Made by a program: the position numbers and the translations under genes. Below, in pieces: positions 41,701-58,158 of a stretch of 64,000 bases of DNA. Each line of letters begins with the position of its first letter. Within the stretch, counting starts at the first letter, position 1. The stretch is from Toxotes chatareus. Lineage: Eukaryota > Chordata > Actinopteri > Toxotidae. The stretch covers positions 8,749,241 to 8,813,240 of the forward strand of contig CM028894.1 in NCBI GenBank assembly GCA_016801885.1, read 5' to 3'. A model generated the notes under the pieces. It did no database searches. It was not told where the DNA came from and saw nothing but the letters and a program-made list of their open reading frames with translations.

Positions 41701-43980
41701 GGAAGACAGAAGGACTCATTTGTCTGTGTGTGAGAGGCTTTCTGCATTAGGCCTCGTCTGGTCCAGCTCAAGAACCATGTCTCAGAAATGTTCTACCAGA
41801 AAACACAAAGAACACCTCAAAGTCACACACAAAGACCTCAAACAACAAATATATTCCAACCATTGGTCTGAATCTCTCTCATTCTCATTCTGTACAACTG
41901 CAACTGCAAACCATCCAGCAACTGCTTGGCCGATTTGTCACACGAAGTTGAGAACAATTAGTTGCAGTAAATTCAGGTTTGCATGGATTTTGCAAACAAG
42001 ATGCACCCAAAACTGTTTCAATCCTACCAAAAAATCTGCATGCGAAATGAAACACAGTCCTGAATAAAGACAGTCCAGAGAAACCCACTGGACCGGGCTT
42101 ACAATGACCTTAAGATAATTGGACCAATGCAAAACAAGCGAGGTCTAGAGGTTCCACTGGATGTAAGGTTAGATAATGCAATTTATCATCCATCTATAAT
42201 AATTCTTTATCTGTCTCCATTTTTTGAAAGCCAATGTAGAGCACCTGTGCACTTAAAATCAGCATAATGTCCTAAAACATTCTTATAGCATTGCAGTAAT
42301 TGTTGTTACCATTACAACAACATTAAAATCTTTTTTTTTTTTCCACAGCTACTGCACCTAAATACTGATATTTAATTTACTTAATGGGATTAAATTAGGC
42401 TTAAATGACCTGAGAGAAGGTAAAGGATAAAAGAAAAACAAGTACATTTTGTCATGGGATTCAGATGAAGTATCTACCCCAGATAATAATAAGAGGTTAT
42501 GGTTGCTTACCTGCCAGATTTCCTGCCCTGCAGGCATCTTTCTAGCTCACCAGTTTTTGGCTCACTGTGTCACAGATTTTCGTAGCTCTCAAATCCAGTC
42601 AGTTCCCGGGTTTGAGTTTCTGTGTGACATCCTTCTGTTCAAATTTGGATTAAGGATTAGAACCTTCATGAGGCGCTATTATCCAAGACCGATTTCCAAT
42701 CAGGTTTTATTTCCTTTTACGTCTAGAATTGCACAAAAAGAATAACAGCATCAATCACAGCACGCCCAGCATGCCAGTATGTTTCAAAAGTAATCCAACT
42801 GTCAACATGACAGTATCTCACTTTTCCCTGTTTGTAGTGTTCTTGATCTTTGCTATTACATTTGGTTTCGTGGCTTGTGATCATCTACCTTCTCCGTTTG
42901 CTGAGTAGAAATAAGGAGTCTCATTTTCTCCACAGTCTTGCATCAACATAGAATGTTTTGGATGTGATCACGAGAGGCTGACGACATCAAAGTTAAATTC
43001 TGCTTTGATCGCTGACTGTAAATCTAATTTTCTACAAATGACACTCCGAGCTTAAAGCCACTAAGCTACGCTAAGCCTTTTCCCAAAATCATCAAAGTGA
43101 CAGTTTGTAAAATGGTGTATATTTTTTTTCCCACCAGAAGCAATTGAAGAGGATTGTCTTTAAAAACTCGCTCCTTTATACATATGTACTGTAGGTATGT
43201 GTTTGTGTACATACTTTTCTTTATCTGTATGTGATTCACACTAAAATATTTGGGAAAGTCTACTTTCTACAATGGAAAAGAACTTCCTTTATTAAGGAAA
43301 ATGATTTAACCCCTTGGTTGGTTGTCCACACCATCCTTTTTACAGGAAAAGGGTTTTTTTTTTTTCGGGTTGGAGATCTTTAGGACAGAACTCTCAAAGC
43401 ATCTTGAACTTTTAAAGTCAAAAAAGTAGTAATTTTTTTTGCAGTGTGCCAATAAATATAGAAATATCTTGTCATTTATTTTACCTGTGACCCCAGAGCC
43501 TTTCTGCAAACAGAGATGAAAAATGAAAAAAAAAAACATATACAAGGAAGGAAAGAGGGAAAAAAACCTCAAGTTACTGGAGCAGAACGGTGAAGAGGCT
43601 TGAAAGTGCTTTTAAGTTGTGCAGGCAGATTCCTACTCTCAGAACACAAAACACACACATCAAAACAGCACACAGGCACAAAACACACACCGACACACAT
43701 ACCTTCTCGCATAAACACACATAACGTCACTTGTATATACACATAAACAAACATGCAGTCATGAAATCACAGTGAAAACACACATGCGCCTTGCCGACAT
43801 AAGCTCCGCAAACACTCACACGCAAGCACAAACACACAAACAAACACACACCTATGTGTACCAACTGGTGCAGTAATATTGCTGAAATTACTTTTGGGGC
43901 TTAGCAGCAACTGGCTGAGTTTTTTTCTCTTCCCAATCTGTTAGTGGTCGAAGAGGCCAGAAAGGGACAGAGAACAGAGG
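38740..43980. other. Intronic stretch without recognised genes
   Basis: A purine-rich block spans about 41040-41380 and yields Lys/Arg/Glu-rich shadow frames. Elsewhere the sequence is AT-rich with A/T homopolymers near 42330 and 43350. No gene recognised. Confidence 0.55.
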
Positions 43981-43989
43981 GCGTGCATG

Positions 43990-48653
<4,664 letters not shown>

Positions 48654-51035
48654 AGTGCATGTGAATATCTGTGTGTGTGTGTTTTTGCAGAGGCAGGGAG
48701 TGCTGTGCATCTATATGAGGACCCATATCATTATTCTGTCGTTGTTCCCGCTTCCTTGTCCCATTCTTCTGCTATTCTCTGTCTCTCCCTATCACTTTCT
48801 TCCACTCTATAGATTGATTCACAACTATCGCGCACACGCACGCACTGTGGACTCTCCCTTTTCGGTCACTTTTTCCCTCTCCCCTCCTCAGCCCTCCTCG
48901 CCCACATTTTTTTCTGCTCTCCCATCCCTTTTCATCTTCTTGGTCCTGTTCACATCTGCAGAGCCGCAGAGTAAACAAGTGACTGACTGCTGTCACAGCA
49001 TGTAGCCCTATGCACACACCCCACACACAAACACTCAGAGGGTAAGAGAGTGCACTATCTGCTGACTCCCAGAACACCAAAAAACACGCAATGCTGAGGA
49101 CTGCTTTACCCTTTACATTGGCACACATGCACACCCAGTCACACGCACTGATCTGAAACCACAGTAAACATCTATGTGCTGACTGCCGCAGCTTACAGCC
49201 CTGGGCGAGCCGGCTCCAAACACGCATAGAGACAGAGATGGACGGATAGACAGCGGCACAGACACAGACAGAGCTGTCATCTCCGCATCAGCACACAAAC
49301 AATGCCGGAAAAGCAACAGAGGGAAAGACTGGAGTGGAGGATCAACAGAGAGCGATAAAAATAGAAAGATCTCCGCTGATACTCTCTCAAATGGATTCTT
49401 TACATGTCTTTAGCCCTGTCAGTCTGTAAATATTTGTCAACATCCAACGTGACGTGTTTTCAATAAACATTTAAGACACAAACAGGGAAACCAACAGCAT
49501 TTTCATCTGTCAACATCACTTTCGTAAACTGATTTGAGGCTGCATTCACCCAAACTTGCTGCTCTCAGGACCACAGGGACCGCGCTTTTAAGTCGTACAT
49601 CAAAACAGACAAGCGATCCATCTCTGAGCATCTCTTTCCTTCTCTGTGTTTCTGTCACTCTCATTTACTCTAGTGCAATTTACCCTCATCTCGCCTGCCA
49701 CCCCGCCTCCTAATGAAGGAGTGATAGTCGAGCATCGGATCTTTGTAATTTACTCTTGACACTGGTTGCTTACCCACATCCTGTCTGTTCATGGCCAGGT
49801 GACAAATTAAAGGAAAACTTAACGAAACATAAGAAACATAACGAATGCAGATGCTTTCATACAGTTTGTAGTTTAGTTTCAGTGTAACTCTTTGCTCCTT
49901 CAGATATCAGCGGTTTAACTGATTTCAGCTGTGTCAGAACTGGGTTCAAATTACTGTGGATGCAAACTGAACATTTCCTGCTGCTTCATATTAAAAGTTT
50001 TCCACAGCTGTTTTCCACTGAGTCAGTTGAGCTTCTTTAGCTGTGCTATATGAAACAGCATCAGACACCTCCTCTCAACCGCCATCACCAAAACACCAAA
50101 TGAGGAAATATATTTGGGAAAGTGGTGTTCGTCCCTCAAGCAGAGTTCAGAGACTTCGAGAGTCTATGCCGCAACGCATTAGCAGCTGATGTGTGGTGGC
50201 TCAACACTTCACATTGTTCTTCAATTTGTCAGTTATCTGTGTGTCTCTAATCTATACTTGCCTGCACTCACTAATGTTTTTTTTTTTGAATTTACATCTG
50301 AATTAGGTCGTGATTTAGAGCTTGTTCCGACAATTCCATCAACTTGATGCTTATACAATCTACAGCCTGCGATTTACCCATAGAGTGAATTTTCCCCTGG
50401 AGTTTCCCTTGAGAGTTTCCACTCTGTTCTTCCTATAGTTCTCAAATTACAGACTAAACCCAGTGATCATGTACCATCCCCCAAAGTGCACTATGAACAT
50501 CATATCACAGTTATTGTATCCTAACAGCAGAAAACAAGCGGCAAACTTGCCTCCTTATAGTTTTACTCCTTACAGCAACGTAGCCTTCAGCTCTGCTCTC
50601 ACTGAAATTACAACTTGAACTAAAGTGACAGATCAGTAAATGCTTTCTGAAAACGTAGCACACTACAGAAAGGAGAGTTTTAAACTTTGCTTCAAAAACT
50701 TTTAAACGGGAACTGGAAGAAAAAGTTCACTATAGTTTAAACACACACCACAAAGTGCCAAAAACACTTGATATAGAAACACCAATACAGATTTTGGCAC
50801 AAGGGCTGAGATATGGAAAGATTTGCAGATGACAAAATATTTAAGAGTCATACGTAAAAGACATCATACGCACAAAAGTGACTTTTAAGTATTCCTAATT
50901 TTAGGATTTCCCAGTTGCCCCATCATGGACTCCCAAGAGTCCCTGGACCACACTTCATGAGCAAACCACCCAACATCCACATATCACAAGAGTCACAAAG
51001 GCTTCATCTAAGTGAAAGAAACAAAAGAAGAGGAA
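48654..51035. other. Intronic stretch without recognised genes
   Basis: A pyrimidine-rich block spans 48740-48940. The rest is mixed sequence up to the receptor exon, and I see no exon or known repeat in it. Confidence 0.55.
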
Positions 51036-51043
51036 GCTCATAC
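51036..51043 (-). promoter_or_regulatory. Splice donor of the receptor exon
   Basis: On the minus strand, the exon ends ...GAAACTG and is followed by GTATGAGC, a good GT donor at 51043-51042. Exon length is 217 bp, so the donor is phase 1: one base of a glycine codon lies in this exon and two bases are expected in the next. This fits the Gly-Gly that follows the same segment in group III receptors. Confidence 0.88.
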
Positions 51044-51260
51044 CAGTTTCTCTGGAGATCTGTATGAAGGCCTCCACGCCGCTCTCTCCGTAGTTGCCCT
51101 CTGAAGCAAGCGTGGACACGTAGTTCCACTCCATCGCCGTGACGATGTCCATCATGGCCTGGGCTTGGTAGGAGTCCGGCGGTACCACGCGGGAGAAGAA
51201 GTCGTAGCGAGTGTTGTCGCTCAGTTCTGGGGCAGTGGAGGCGTAGCTGATCTGGGGGAT
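51044..51260 (-). CDS. grm8: Internal exon of a group III metabotropic glutamate receptor (probably mGluR8), ligand-binding domain
   Basis: Read on the minus strand, this exon encodes 72 full codons plus the first base of a split codon. It covers part of the extracellular Venus-flytrap domain of a class C G-protein-coupled receptor, which binds glutamate at the synapse; group III receptors signal through Gi/o. It opens with IPQISYASTAPELSDNTRYD, includes FFSRVVPPDSYQAQAM and ends near NYGESGVEAF. By alignment from memory with mGluR1, exon residues Thr9, Asp29 and Tyr57 match the ligand-contacting Thr188, Asp208 and Tyr236. Asn16 and Thr41 agree with GRM8 rather than GRM6 (Ser, Arg), and several positions differ from GRM4 and GRM7. 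The very large introns also suit GRM8, since mammalian GRM6 is compact. Met43-Glu44 before the conserved Trp is unusual; I recall Leu-Gly or Leu-Lys in mammals. Third codon positions are GC-rich, unlike the flanks. The group III call is near certain; grm8a, grm8b or grm6 needs a search. The start is a splice acceptor, not an initiation codon. Confidence 0.93.
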
Positions 51261-51300
51261 CTGGACACGGAAAGGGAAGAGTAAAGAGAGGACGCTGAGG
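51261..51300 (-). promoter_or_regulatory. Splice acceptor and polypyrimidine tract of the receptor exon
   Basis: On the minus strand, the bases just before the exon form a strong pyrimidine tract (CTCTCTTTACTCTTCCCTTT) ending in GTCCAG, with the AG at 51262-51261. Cutting here puts the ATC codon first and starts the reading frame at the Ile-Pro-Gln boundary, in phase 0. Confidence 0.9.
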
Positions 51301-52518
51301 AAAGGATTTTGTTTGGCATGATTTTGCTGGCTGTGTTACATTCTACATATTTAAAAAGCTATGAAATTAATCACTTCACATTAGTCATTTTCATCATGAC
51401 AATCAATTTATTCACCTACTGAAAGAAAAAATAGGTGAGTAATGCTGTGATTATTCTCTCATCTATATTACATTTTGATGCATATTTTGCTGAGTATCCG
51501 TAGGAAACAGTTATAAACGCTGCTCACTCCCTGTGAGATCACTGTGATTAATAATTCTGCGGGATGTGAGGGGAAGTTGTCATCAGCAATACTGAAATTC
51601 AACCGTAGACTCATTGTTGCTTCAGAGATGTGAAGGAAGCAAACAAACAATTCGAGGGTAAGCAGGTGAATGATTGGGAATCTGAATGTTGGATGACAGA
51701 GAGAGAGGTAAAAGAAAGGTAAACTGGTGATGCAAAGAGTAATTCATCCTTCAACACTGACATCATGGCCGACAGATTAAGGGCAGACAGAAGAAGATTT
51801 GACGCTCGAAGATGTAACACAAAAGAGACAGCGGGGACCAGACAGGGGGGACAGACAGACAAAAAGCACAACAGGCAGACAGGAGGATGGAGAGACAAAG
51901 AGGTTGACAGGATGACAGGAGACACATACACACACGCATACACATACCCACACACACAGGTATTGCTAGTGATAGGTAGCGTAACAGGCCGAAGGTGTTA
52001 GATGGCTGACAGGCAGATTGATTTTTCGCCTGACAGAGAGGGACATCAAGGGAAGACCCTGCACTTTCCAACACACACAGACACACAGATGCTGGACAGA
52101 CATCTCATTGGCATTCATTGGAAGTAAGACTTAACTGCCAATCTAAACCAAAACATAAGGTGTGTCAGCTGTCTGGCTCTTCCACACAACCACACACTTG
52201 CGCTCACACAAATATAAACGTCTGCAATTGCTGAGCAAAGCAAAACCGGTCAGCACTGCATGACGAGATTTAAGAAGGACAGTGTATGTGTGTGTGTCTG
52301 CGTGTGTGACTGGAATACTTCTAAAGCCCATCACTCACTGTCCCTCTTCCCTCTGAGCATCATCTGAAGTCCCCGCCACCCTGCATCTACACTTGTCTTT
52401 TAAAAGGTCAGGGATCTATTGCAGGTTTTGCAGGATTTTTAAAAGGTTCCTCTTTGGTGGAGCTGAAGCACCTCACATGAAGCACATTCTCGCTTCAGGA
52501 GTCTATTTAAAAAAAAAT

Positions 52519-52785
52519 GAATTCTTAACTTGAGCGGTATTCATTCACCTCCTCGAGCAAAGAGTATTGAAAGAGCAAACAGCTAATATGTTTTACTTCC
52601 ACAAAAGAGATCAATGCACACCACGAAGTGGGTATTTTTCTCCCTTTTTTTTTTAGAAGTTGGATATTTAATTTTGGAACAAAACTATTTTGTTCTTTTG
52701 TTTTCTGTTGTTTAATAACTTTACATTTCTCTCAGTGAACTTTGTTAGAGTGCATGTTTGGGACACGAGTACAGTTATTGGTCTC
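52519..52785 (+). repeat. Copy A of a direct repeat shared with 54393-54620
   Basis: Shared blocks are aattcttaa, gtattga.agagca, ctaa.atgtttt, cttcca and atcaatgcacacca, and near the end cagtgaact followed by agagtg. The middle section is more diverged, with A/T-rich insertions. Not a family I can name. Confidence 0.75.
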
Positions 52786-53748
52786 CTCTGCCAGGGGAAT
52801 ACAGCTGAAAACTTTCATAAACTTCAGGCTGTGTATGTTTAATTCATAGAGGATGGAGATACGCAAATAAAAATAAAGACAAAGAAAAAAAAATCAAAGT
52901 CGGGCCAGCTAAGGAAAACACATGGTAAAACAACTTGTGTGCATGTGTTTGTGGTGCTTGTGGTTCTGCATTGTATATATGTGTCGATGTACGTGTATTT
53001 TCAGTTGTGTTTGTGTGTGCGACTGCACTGTTTCACTTGTCCTTTTAATCTCTGTGCGCATTTAAATAGGTGAATATCCATTTCAAAGAAAAATGAATGC
53101 ACGGCTGCAGGAATATGAGATATTTGTCTGTTTACAACGGCAATGGGAAAGTAACCCTGTGACCTGAGCAAACCTGGTTCTTTGATCTTTTGTTATTTCG
53201 CGGTACAGCTGGGAAACTGAGACATATGCAGAGACAAATACACACTTGTGCACACCACACACTCATCCTCTTGTCATATTTCCGGAATCATTACTGAGCA
53301 AGAAGAGGAAAAACAGAGAGAAAATGAAAACAGTGAGGGACAGAGAGCCACATACAGATTCAGTGGTATCCAATATTGTCTGCTGCAGCCACAGATCCAA
53401 TAGTTTCTTCCACGACCACACCTGTGCTTTCATAAAATATTTCTACGTACATTTCTATACAGATCCCCCAGACACACATGTGTAGGCACAGAACCCTACT
53501 TAGACTGAGCATGTCTAATGGCATGTGACATTTGAGCGCTGTAAATCATTCATGTGCTGCGAGTTGTGAGTGACTCCAGCCTTTTTCAAAGTATGTAGGG
53601 CTGGAGTTGTAGTTTCAGGCGGGAAATTAACGGCTTGGTTCCCCCACATCACAGTGGAAGAAGATTATGCCTCCAATCCCCCTAATTCCATTTGCTCTAA
53701 TGAACATGTGTGTGAGAGAGAGAGAAAAAAAGTGTGTGGTTGTGGTTG

Positions 53749-53783
53749 TGGTGGTGGTGGTGGTGGTGGTGGGGGGGGGGGGG
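53749..53783 (+). repeat. (GGT)n followed by a poly-G run
   Basis: GGT/GTG triplets run into about 13 consecutive G on the plus strand. This is a strong guanine-quadruplex candidate on the template-complement side of the receptor gene. Confidence 0.95.
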
Positions 53784-53956
53784 TGTGCATGTGTGGGTGA
53801 TAAAAAGGGAAAGCTTATGTGTGTGCTGTCGAATGTGCAGTCTCAATTAGCACTAGAAACACTTCCTCTGCCTCACACACACATTTATCAGTGGGATAAT
53901 GTATCATTTGAGTATATGTTGCACTAACCACCTTACTCAATACTAAAATTTTTATT

Positions 53957-54062
53957 TCCAGACTGAAATATCTCAAAAACTATTGGAAGGACTGTCAGGA
54001 TATTTTGTACAGATGCTCATGTTCTCCAGAGGATATATTAAGATGACTCTGGTGATCCTCCC
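53957..54062 (-). mobile_element. Fragment of a dispersed teleost repeat (reverse copy)
   Basis: Reading plus: ccagactgaaatatctcaa, actattggaaggactgtcag, attttgtacagatgctcatg, ctccagaggat, ctctggtgatcctcc. The reverse complement matches the 3' part of a common percomorph repeat ('...tccatccaatagttgttgag...cagtctggaccaaagtggtg...'). Confidence 0.75.
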
Positions 54063-54392
54063 ACGGCTCTCCGGATTACCAAAATTCTGCTACGCACGAA
54101 GAGTTAAAATCTTACAACACTGCAACGCTCATCCTCCTCCAGTCGCTGTTCTTAGCAGAGTCAGAAGGCCTCTGAACCAGCACTTAGTCCCTGCACCTCT
54201 CAACTAAACCTCATTAGAAGCCTAAACTCTCCTCTGGAACAAACATTAATCTACTTCATGTTGTGTGGCTGCCATTGAACAGCAATTTGGCCAATCCTGA
54301 AATGATATTAAATCTCAGTTCTTTTGCATAAGTAGAGAATTGATCACAATGAAAACAGGATAGACCTCCGTCGGCTATAAAAATAACAGAGA

Positions 54393-54620
54393 TTAATTCT
54401 TAATTGAACTGTGTTCCCCTCCAAGCACATTGTATTGAGAGAGCACAGACTAACATGTTTTTCTTCCATGACAACAATCAATGCACACCAGTAGGTTGAT
54501 GATATCTCATTTTTCTGTGGCACCTTTTTGAATGAAACCTAAGAATACTCTTAATAAACACTCAAGTTTCTCAACAGTGTGTCCTGAGTGAACTCTGGGA
54601 GAGTGAGACCAATATAAGCC
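54393..54620 (+). repeat. Copy B of a direct repeat shared with 52519-52785
   Basis: Same order of blocks as copy A and same orientation, starting about 1.87 kb later. It could be a second insertion of one interspersed repeat, or an old local duplication. Confidence 0.75.
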
Positions 54621-55128
54621 AATATCCTGCGCCGCCTGCCACCTACAGACAGTCAGGTCTGCCCCGTCTCTTCCTTAATGACTTTGGCGATAGCAGGGAA
54701 CAGTTTCATCCTTCACTATAGATCATGCTGAGTCCCACTGGGGAGCTGAACAGATAGCTAACAGCTAGATTTGGACCTTAGCAGATCTAATGATCCGGGC
54801 CAGTGGCTTTCCTGTATGTGACTTTCCAGCTGGGAACCAAAAAGCAAGGAGATTCAACACACTGAGTTGTACTCGTTCTTACAGCAGGACCTAGAAAAAC
54901 ACATTAAATTGTCAAACAAATGATGCTAGAGTGTATTGGAAATGGATCTAGTGAAACTGCTCCGTGCTGAGGAATGTTATATCGTTAGAAACTTGCGCTC
55001 TTCTTTCAAGCTGAATAAAGCTATGGACGGAAAAAAGTGACCTTTAGAAATGCCACTTAGAAGATCTAAAAGAAACTATAGATATCTGAGGCAGAATAAA
55101 AAAGTCTAACCATTCCCTAAAAAAGATC

Positions 55129-55307
55129 AGAGCTACAGTGATCAGTCAAAATCATCAATTAGTCGATCAGCAAATACTTCTATTGATAATAGATTAACCA
55201 TTTCTGTCACTCCAGTAAAGAAAGCCATTCAGCTGGTTTCAGCTTCTTTAATGTGAGTATTTACAAAAGAAAAAATGACCAATCAATCAAGCACTAATTG
55301 TAGCTCT
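55129..55307. mobile_element. Short non-autonomous hAT-like element with terminal inverted repeats
   Basis: Starts agagctaca and ends tgtagctct, a perfect 9-bp inverted pair about 179 bp apart. Inner phrases (catcaattagtcgatcagc, attgataatagattaacc, ggtttcagcttctttaatgtg) match a very common teleost short element related to hAT transposons. The motif aaaagat lies close to both ends and may be part of a degraded target duplication. Confidence 0.72.
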
Positions 55308-55536
55308 ATAAAAGATATAGCTTAACATTCCTCTTGTCATGTGGAGACCTCACAGAAGTGTATTTATGACCTAAACTGGCCCTTAAACCACAGCTTGACA
55401 AACCTGAAGCTAATCTAGAGCTTATCTGAGAGGCTGATTATGTGTTAATAACAACTCACGGTCGTGTGAAAAACAAAGTTACGCATCTGATATATAACAG
55501 TGTGTGTGAACAACATGAGCGTATGCATGCATCATG

Positions 55537-55539
<3 letters not shown>

Positions 55540-55571
<32 letters not shown>
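55540..55571. repeat. (GT)n microsatellite
   Basis: About 16 GT units. Confidence 0.96.
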
Positions 55572-55572
<1 letters not shown>

Positions 55573-56759
55573 TCTGGCAGTAATGGAGCTGTCGGGGCAA
55601 GAATCTGAGCATTAGGTTGATAGATGACAGTGGTCTGAAGCTAATTAACCCCACTGCATTACACACATACACAGCCTTTCTGTTTGTTACACACACACAC
55701 ACAACCAGACACAAAGCAGTGTCAGAGTGAGGACTGAATATGTTGTAGAGTTTAAACACATACACATACACAGGCACACACACACACACGGATAAACAAG
55801 ATGGAAAACCATTAAATGCACTTATCTGTTTAACCTTTTCTAAATTAGTCCACATTTTTTATATTTAGACCTGTGTATAGATAAATATTGTCAGATATAA
55901 ACTCGTTGTAGTTTTGTAGTCACAATAACAAATCTTGGTCCAAATTATATTTTTGCCAGACCGAGCAGGAACAATTTTGACTGAGCTATCAGAGCATGGA
56001 AACGGAGAGAAGGAAGGCACACATACTGTAAATTGATCTGGTCGTCTGGAGACCTGGTTTCGAGTCAGCCTGGAGAGTTGTTTACTTGCTCAAAATTTGA
56101 CTCAGCCCTCTAACAGCCAGCCATGGTCTGTGTCTAATGAGGAGAGGACTGGCACAGTGAGACCTCACCAAGTTAATTTACCAGGATGAGGACTGTTGGG
56201 GCTGAGAGTTGGGTGTCTCTCGCTCTGTCTAACCCCATCGACTACGTCTGGGGCCATCTGTCTTTCTTTTTTCTTCTCACTGTTTGGCCCTTTGCCGCTA
56301 TGTCTGTCTTTTCATCTTTCTTGTTTCAGATTTACTCTTTTTTTTTTTCTTTTTGGAGATGTTTACCAGTCCAACCACCACACAAACTTGTCATTACTAT
56401 CTCACAGACTGGGAATGATAAACTGGAACAACACTTCAAAAATAGTATTGTTTAATAATTACTGAATAATTTGGGGAAAGGCCTACCAGTATTATATTGA
56501 TCATAAGCTTGCAGTCAGTGAAAAGAAGAAGAAATCCATAGAGAAATGATAGCACAGAGAGACAAAGAGAAAGAAAACATATTACCTCACTCTATCTCAG
56601 ATCACCGTTTCCCTCTCTCTGGATCAGAAAAGCAACTTTAATTGCTGCTAAACCACAGGCATATTCTCTTTACTGCCTTGGTTTTACCGTGTGCATATTT
56701 CCTACATCACAGAAAGTTCAGAATAGAATAGCAGCCTGTAATTTGTTTGTTGACAAGCA

Positions 56760-57500
56760 AACTCAGACATGTAGACAAGATGAAAGAAAGGCAGCGAGGG
56801 AAAGTAGGTAAAAAGGAGCCCCTTCGAGAGAGCATGGAGACAGGGGGAAAAAAAGGCTCAGAGGGAAGAGAACCAACAGAAAAGACAGGAGGGGGGGAGC
56901 AATGAGCATGACAGGGCGAGAGAAAAGATGACAGAGGAACATTTAATGGGAGCAAAGAGAATGAAGAAGAGAAGTGAGAAACAATGAGAGGGGGAGATGA
57001 GAGAGAGATGATGAGAGGGGATGTTTAGCAGAAGCATAAGAGATTAAAAAGCATAGAATGGAAAGGGAAAGGAAATAAAAGAGCACAGATGAGAGAAAAA
57101 CGGTGAGGATACATGAACAAGAGAGGGAGGCAGAGGAGAGAAAGACATAAAGAAGATGAATGAAGGAAACAGAGATAATTGATGGAAAACAACAAATGGA
57201 GGAAGGAGGCAAAGCGATGCAGATTCCAAGAGAAAGGCACAAGAAGTGAGATCTGAGCAGAGCAGGAAGCAGGAGAGAGGAGAAATGAGAAATGTTTAAA
57301 AATCCAACAGGTTAAGAAAATAGAGGGAGAGAGATAACACTGATAGAACGTGAAAAACAAAGGGAGAGAGAAAGACTATTATGCAGAATGCTAATGAATA
57401 GGACAGAAGTGACAAAGATGAGATTGATATAGGCGAGCACAAAGGAAAAGAGAAAGAGGAAAATAATCACAAAGAAGATAAAAATGACAGAACAAGACAA
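56760..57500 (+). repeat. Purine-rich block, about 740 bp
   Basis: The plus strand is mostly A and G, with gagagag phrases throughout. The complementary pyrimidine strand gives a nest of overlapping Ser/Leu/Phe-rich minus-strand frames that I treat as artefacts. Confidence 0.9.
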
Positions 57501-57780
57501 GCAGACATGGGGTCTGTTTTAAAATGCATAACACGGCTCCATTTAACCCCTTCATATCCACATTTGTCGTTCCGTACTTCAATAATTCACAGAAACTGGA
57601 TTGTTCTATGCATTAATCAAGGAAATATAAGCATCCACCTGCATCAAAGTCACAAAAACTTAAACCTCCAATACATGGGAAGAGCTGAATCATTGATTCT
57701 CTACACTTTCCACAGTCATTGAGTTTATCTGGGAGTATAAGCGAGGCACTGAGCGAGCTACCTAATTAATGGCCCAGTGA

Positions 57781-57975
57781 GCCATTTATTCCCTGGAGCT
57801 TTTCAGCAGGCCTGTGCAGACTGTAGCAGAGAAGGTGTTCGCCGGCCGCAGCCTCGACACCGATGCCGTGGAACTCGCTCAGCTAGACCACTTCACTCCC
57901 GCCCACTTTGTTTCAGAAAGCTATTGGCTCTGCAGCAGCACTCTGCCGGCTGCACATGCATCATGTAGCGTTTAG
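57781..57975 (+). other. CpG-rich open stretch of 64 codons, possible exon or gene fragment
   Basis: Between stop codons the plus frame from 57781 gives 64 codons of balanced composition, including PVQTVAEKVFAGRSLDTDAV and later ELAQLDHFTPAHFVSESYW. The DNA at 57830-57900 has many CpGs (cgccggccgcagcctcgaca), unlike the AT-rich flanks. A possible acceptor (gagcttttcag, ending at 57806) lies upstream, but I see no convincing donor before the stop at 57973. I do not recognise the protein. It may be an exon of a gene inside the receptor intron, a pseudogene fragment, part of the adjoining repeat, or a chance open frame. Confidence 0.3.
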
Positions 57976-58000
57976 CATCAATAACCAGTCAGAGCTTTGC

Positions 58001-58158
58001 CAAAGTTAGTGACCTTTTGTCCTCTATGAATGTCTGTACAAAATTACAATACAATTCATCCAGTAGTTGCTGAGATTTTTCAATCTGGACCAAAGTGGTG
58101 GACAAACAGACAGAAAAACTTTGCCTTTCCTAGAGTAATGCCATTAGCATGGTAAAAA
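58001..58158 (+). mobile_element. Fragment of the same dispersed teleost repeat (forward copy)
   Basis: The landmarks atgaatgtctgtacaaaatt, attcatccagtagttgctga, tctggaccaaagtggtggac and a closing ccattagcatggtaaaaa match the 3' end of the repeat seen reversed at 53957-54062. It lies directly after the CpG-rich open stretch. Confidence 0.8.

Noticed and set aside
56040..56080. ggtttcgagtcagcc, like a tRNA B-box
   Set aside because: No A-box, cloverleaf arms or acceptor pairing could be found around it.
56707..57582. Several overlapping minus-strand frames of 60-111 codons that look like hydrophobic membrane proteins
   Set aside because: They arise from the pyrimidine strand of a 740-bp purine block; the hydrophobicity follows from TTY/CTY/TCY codons.
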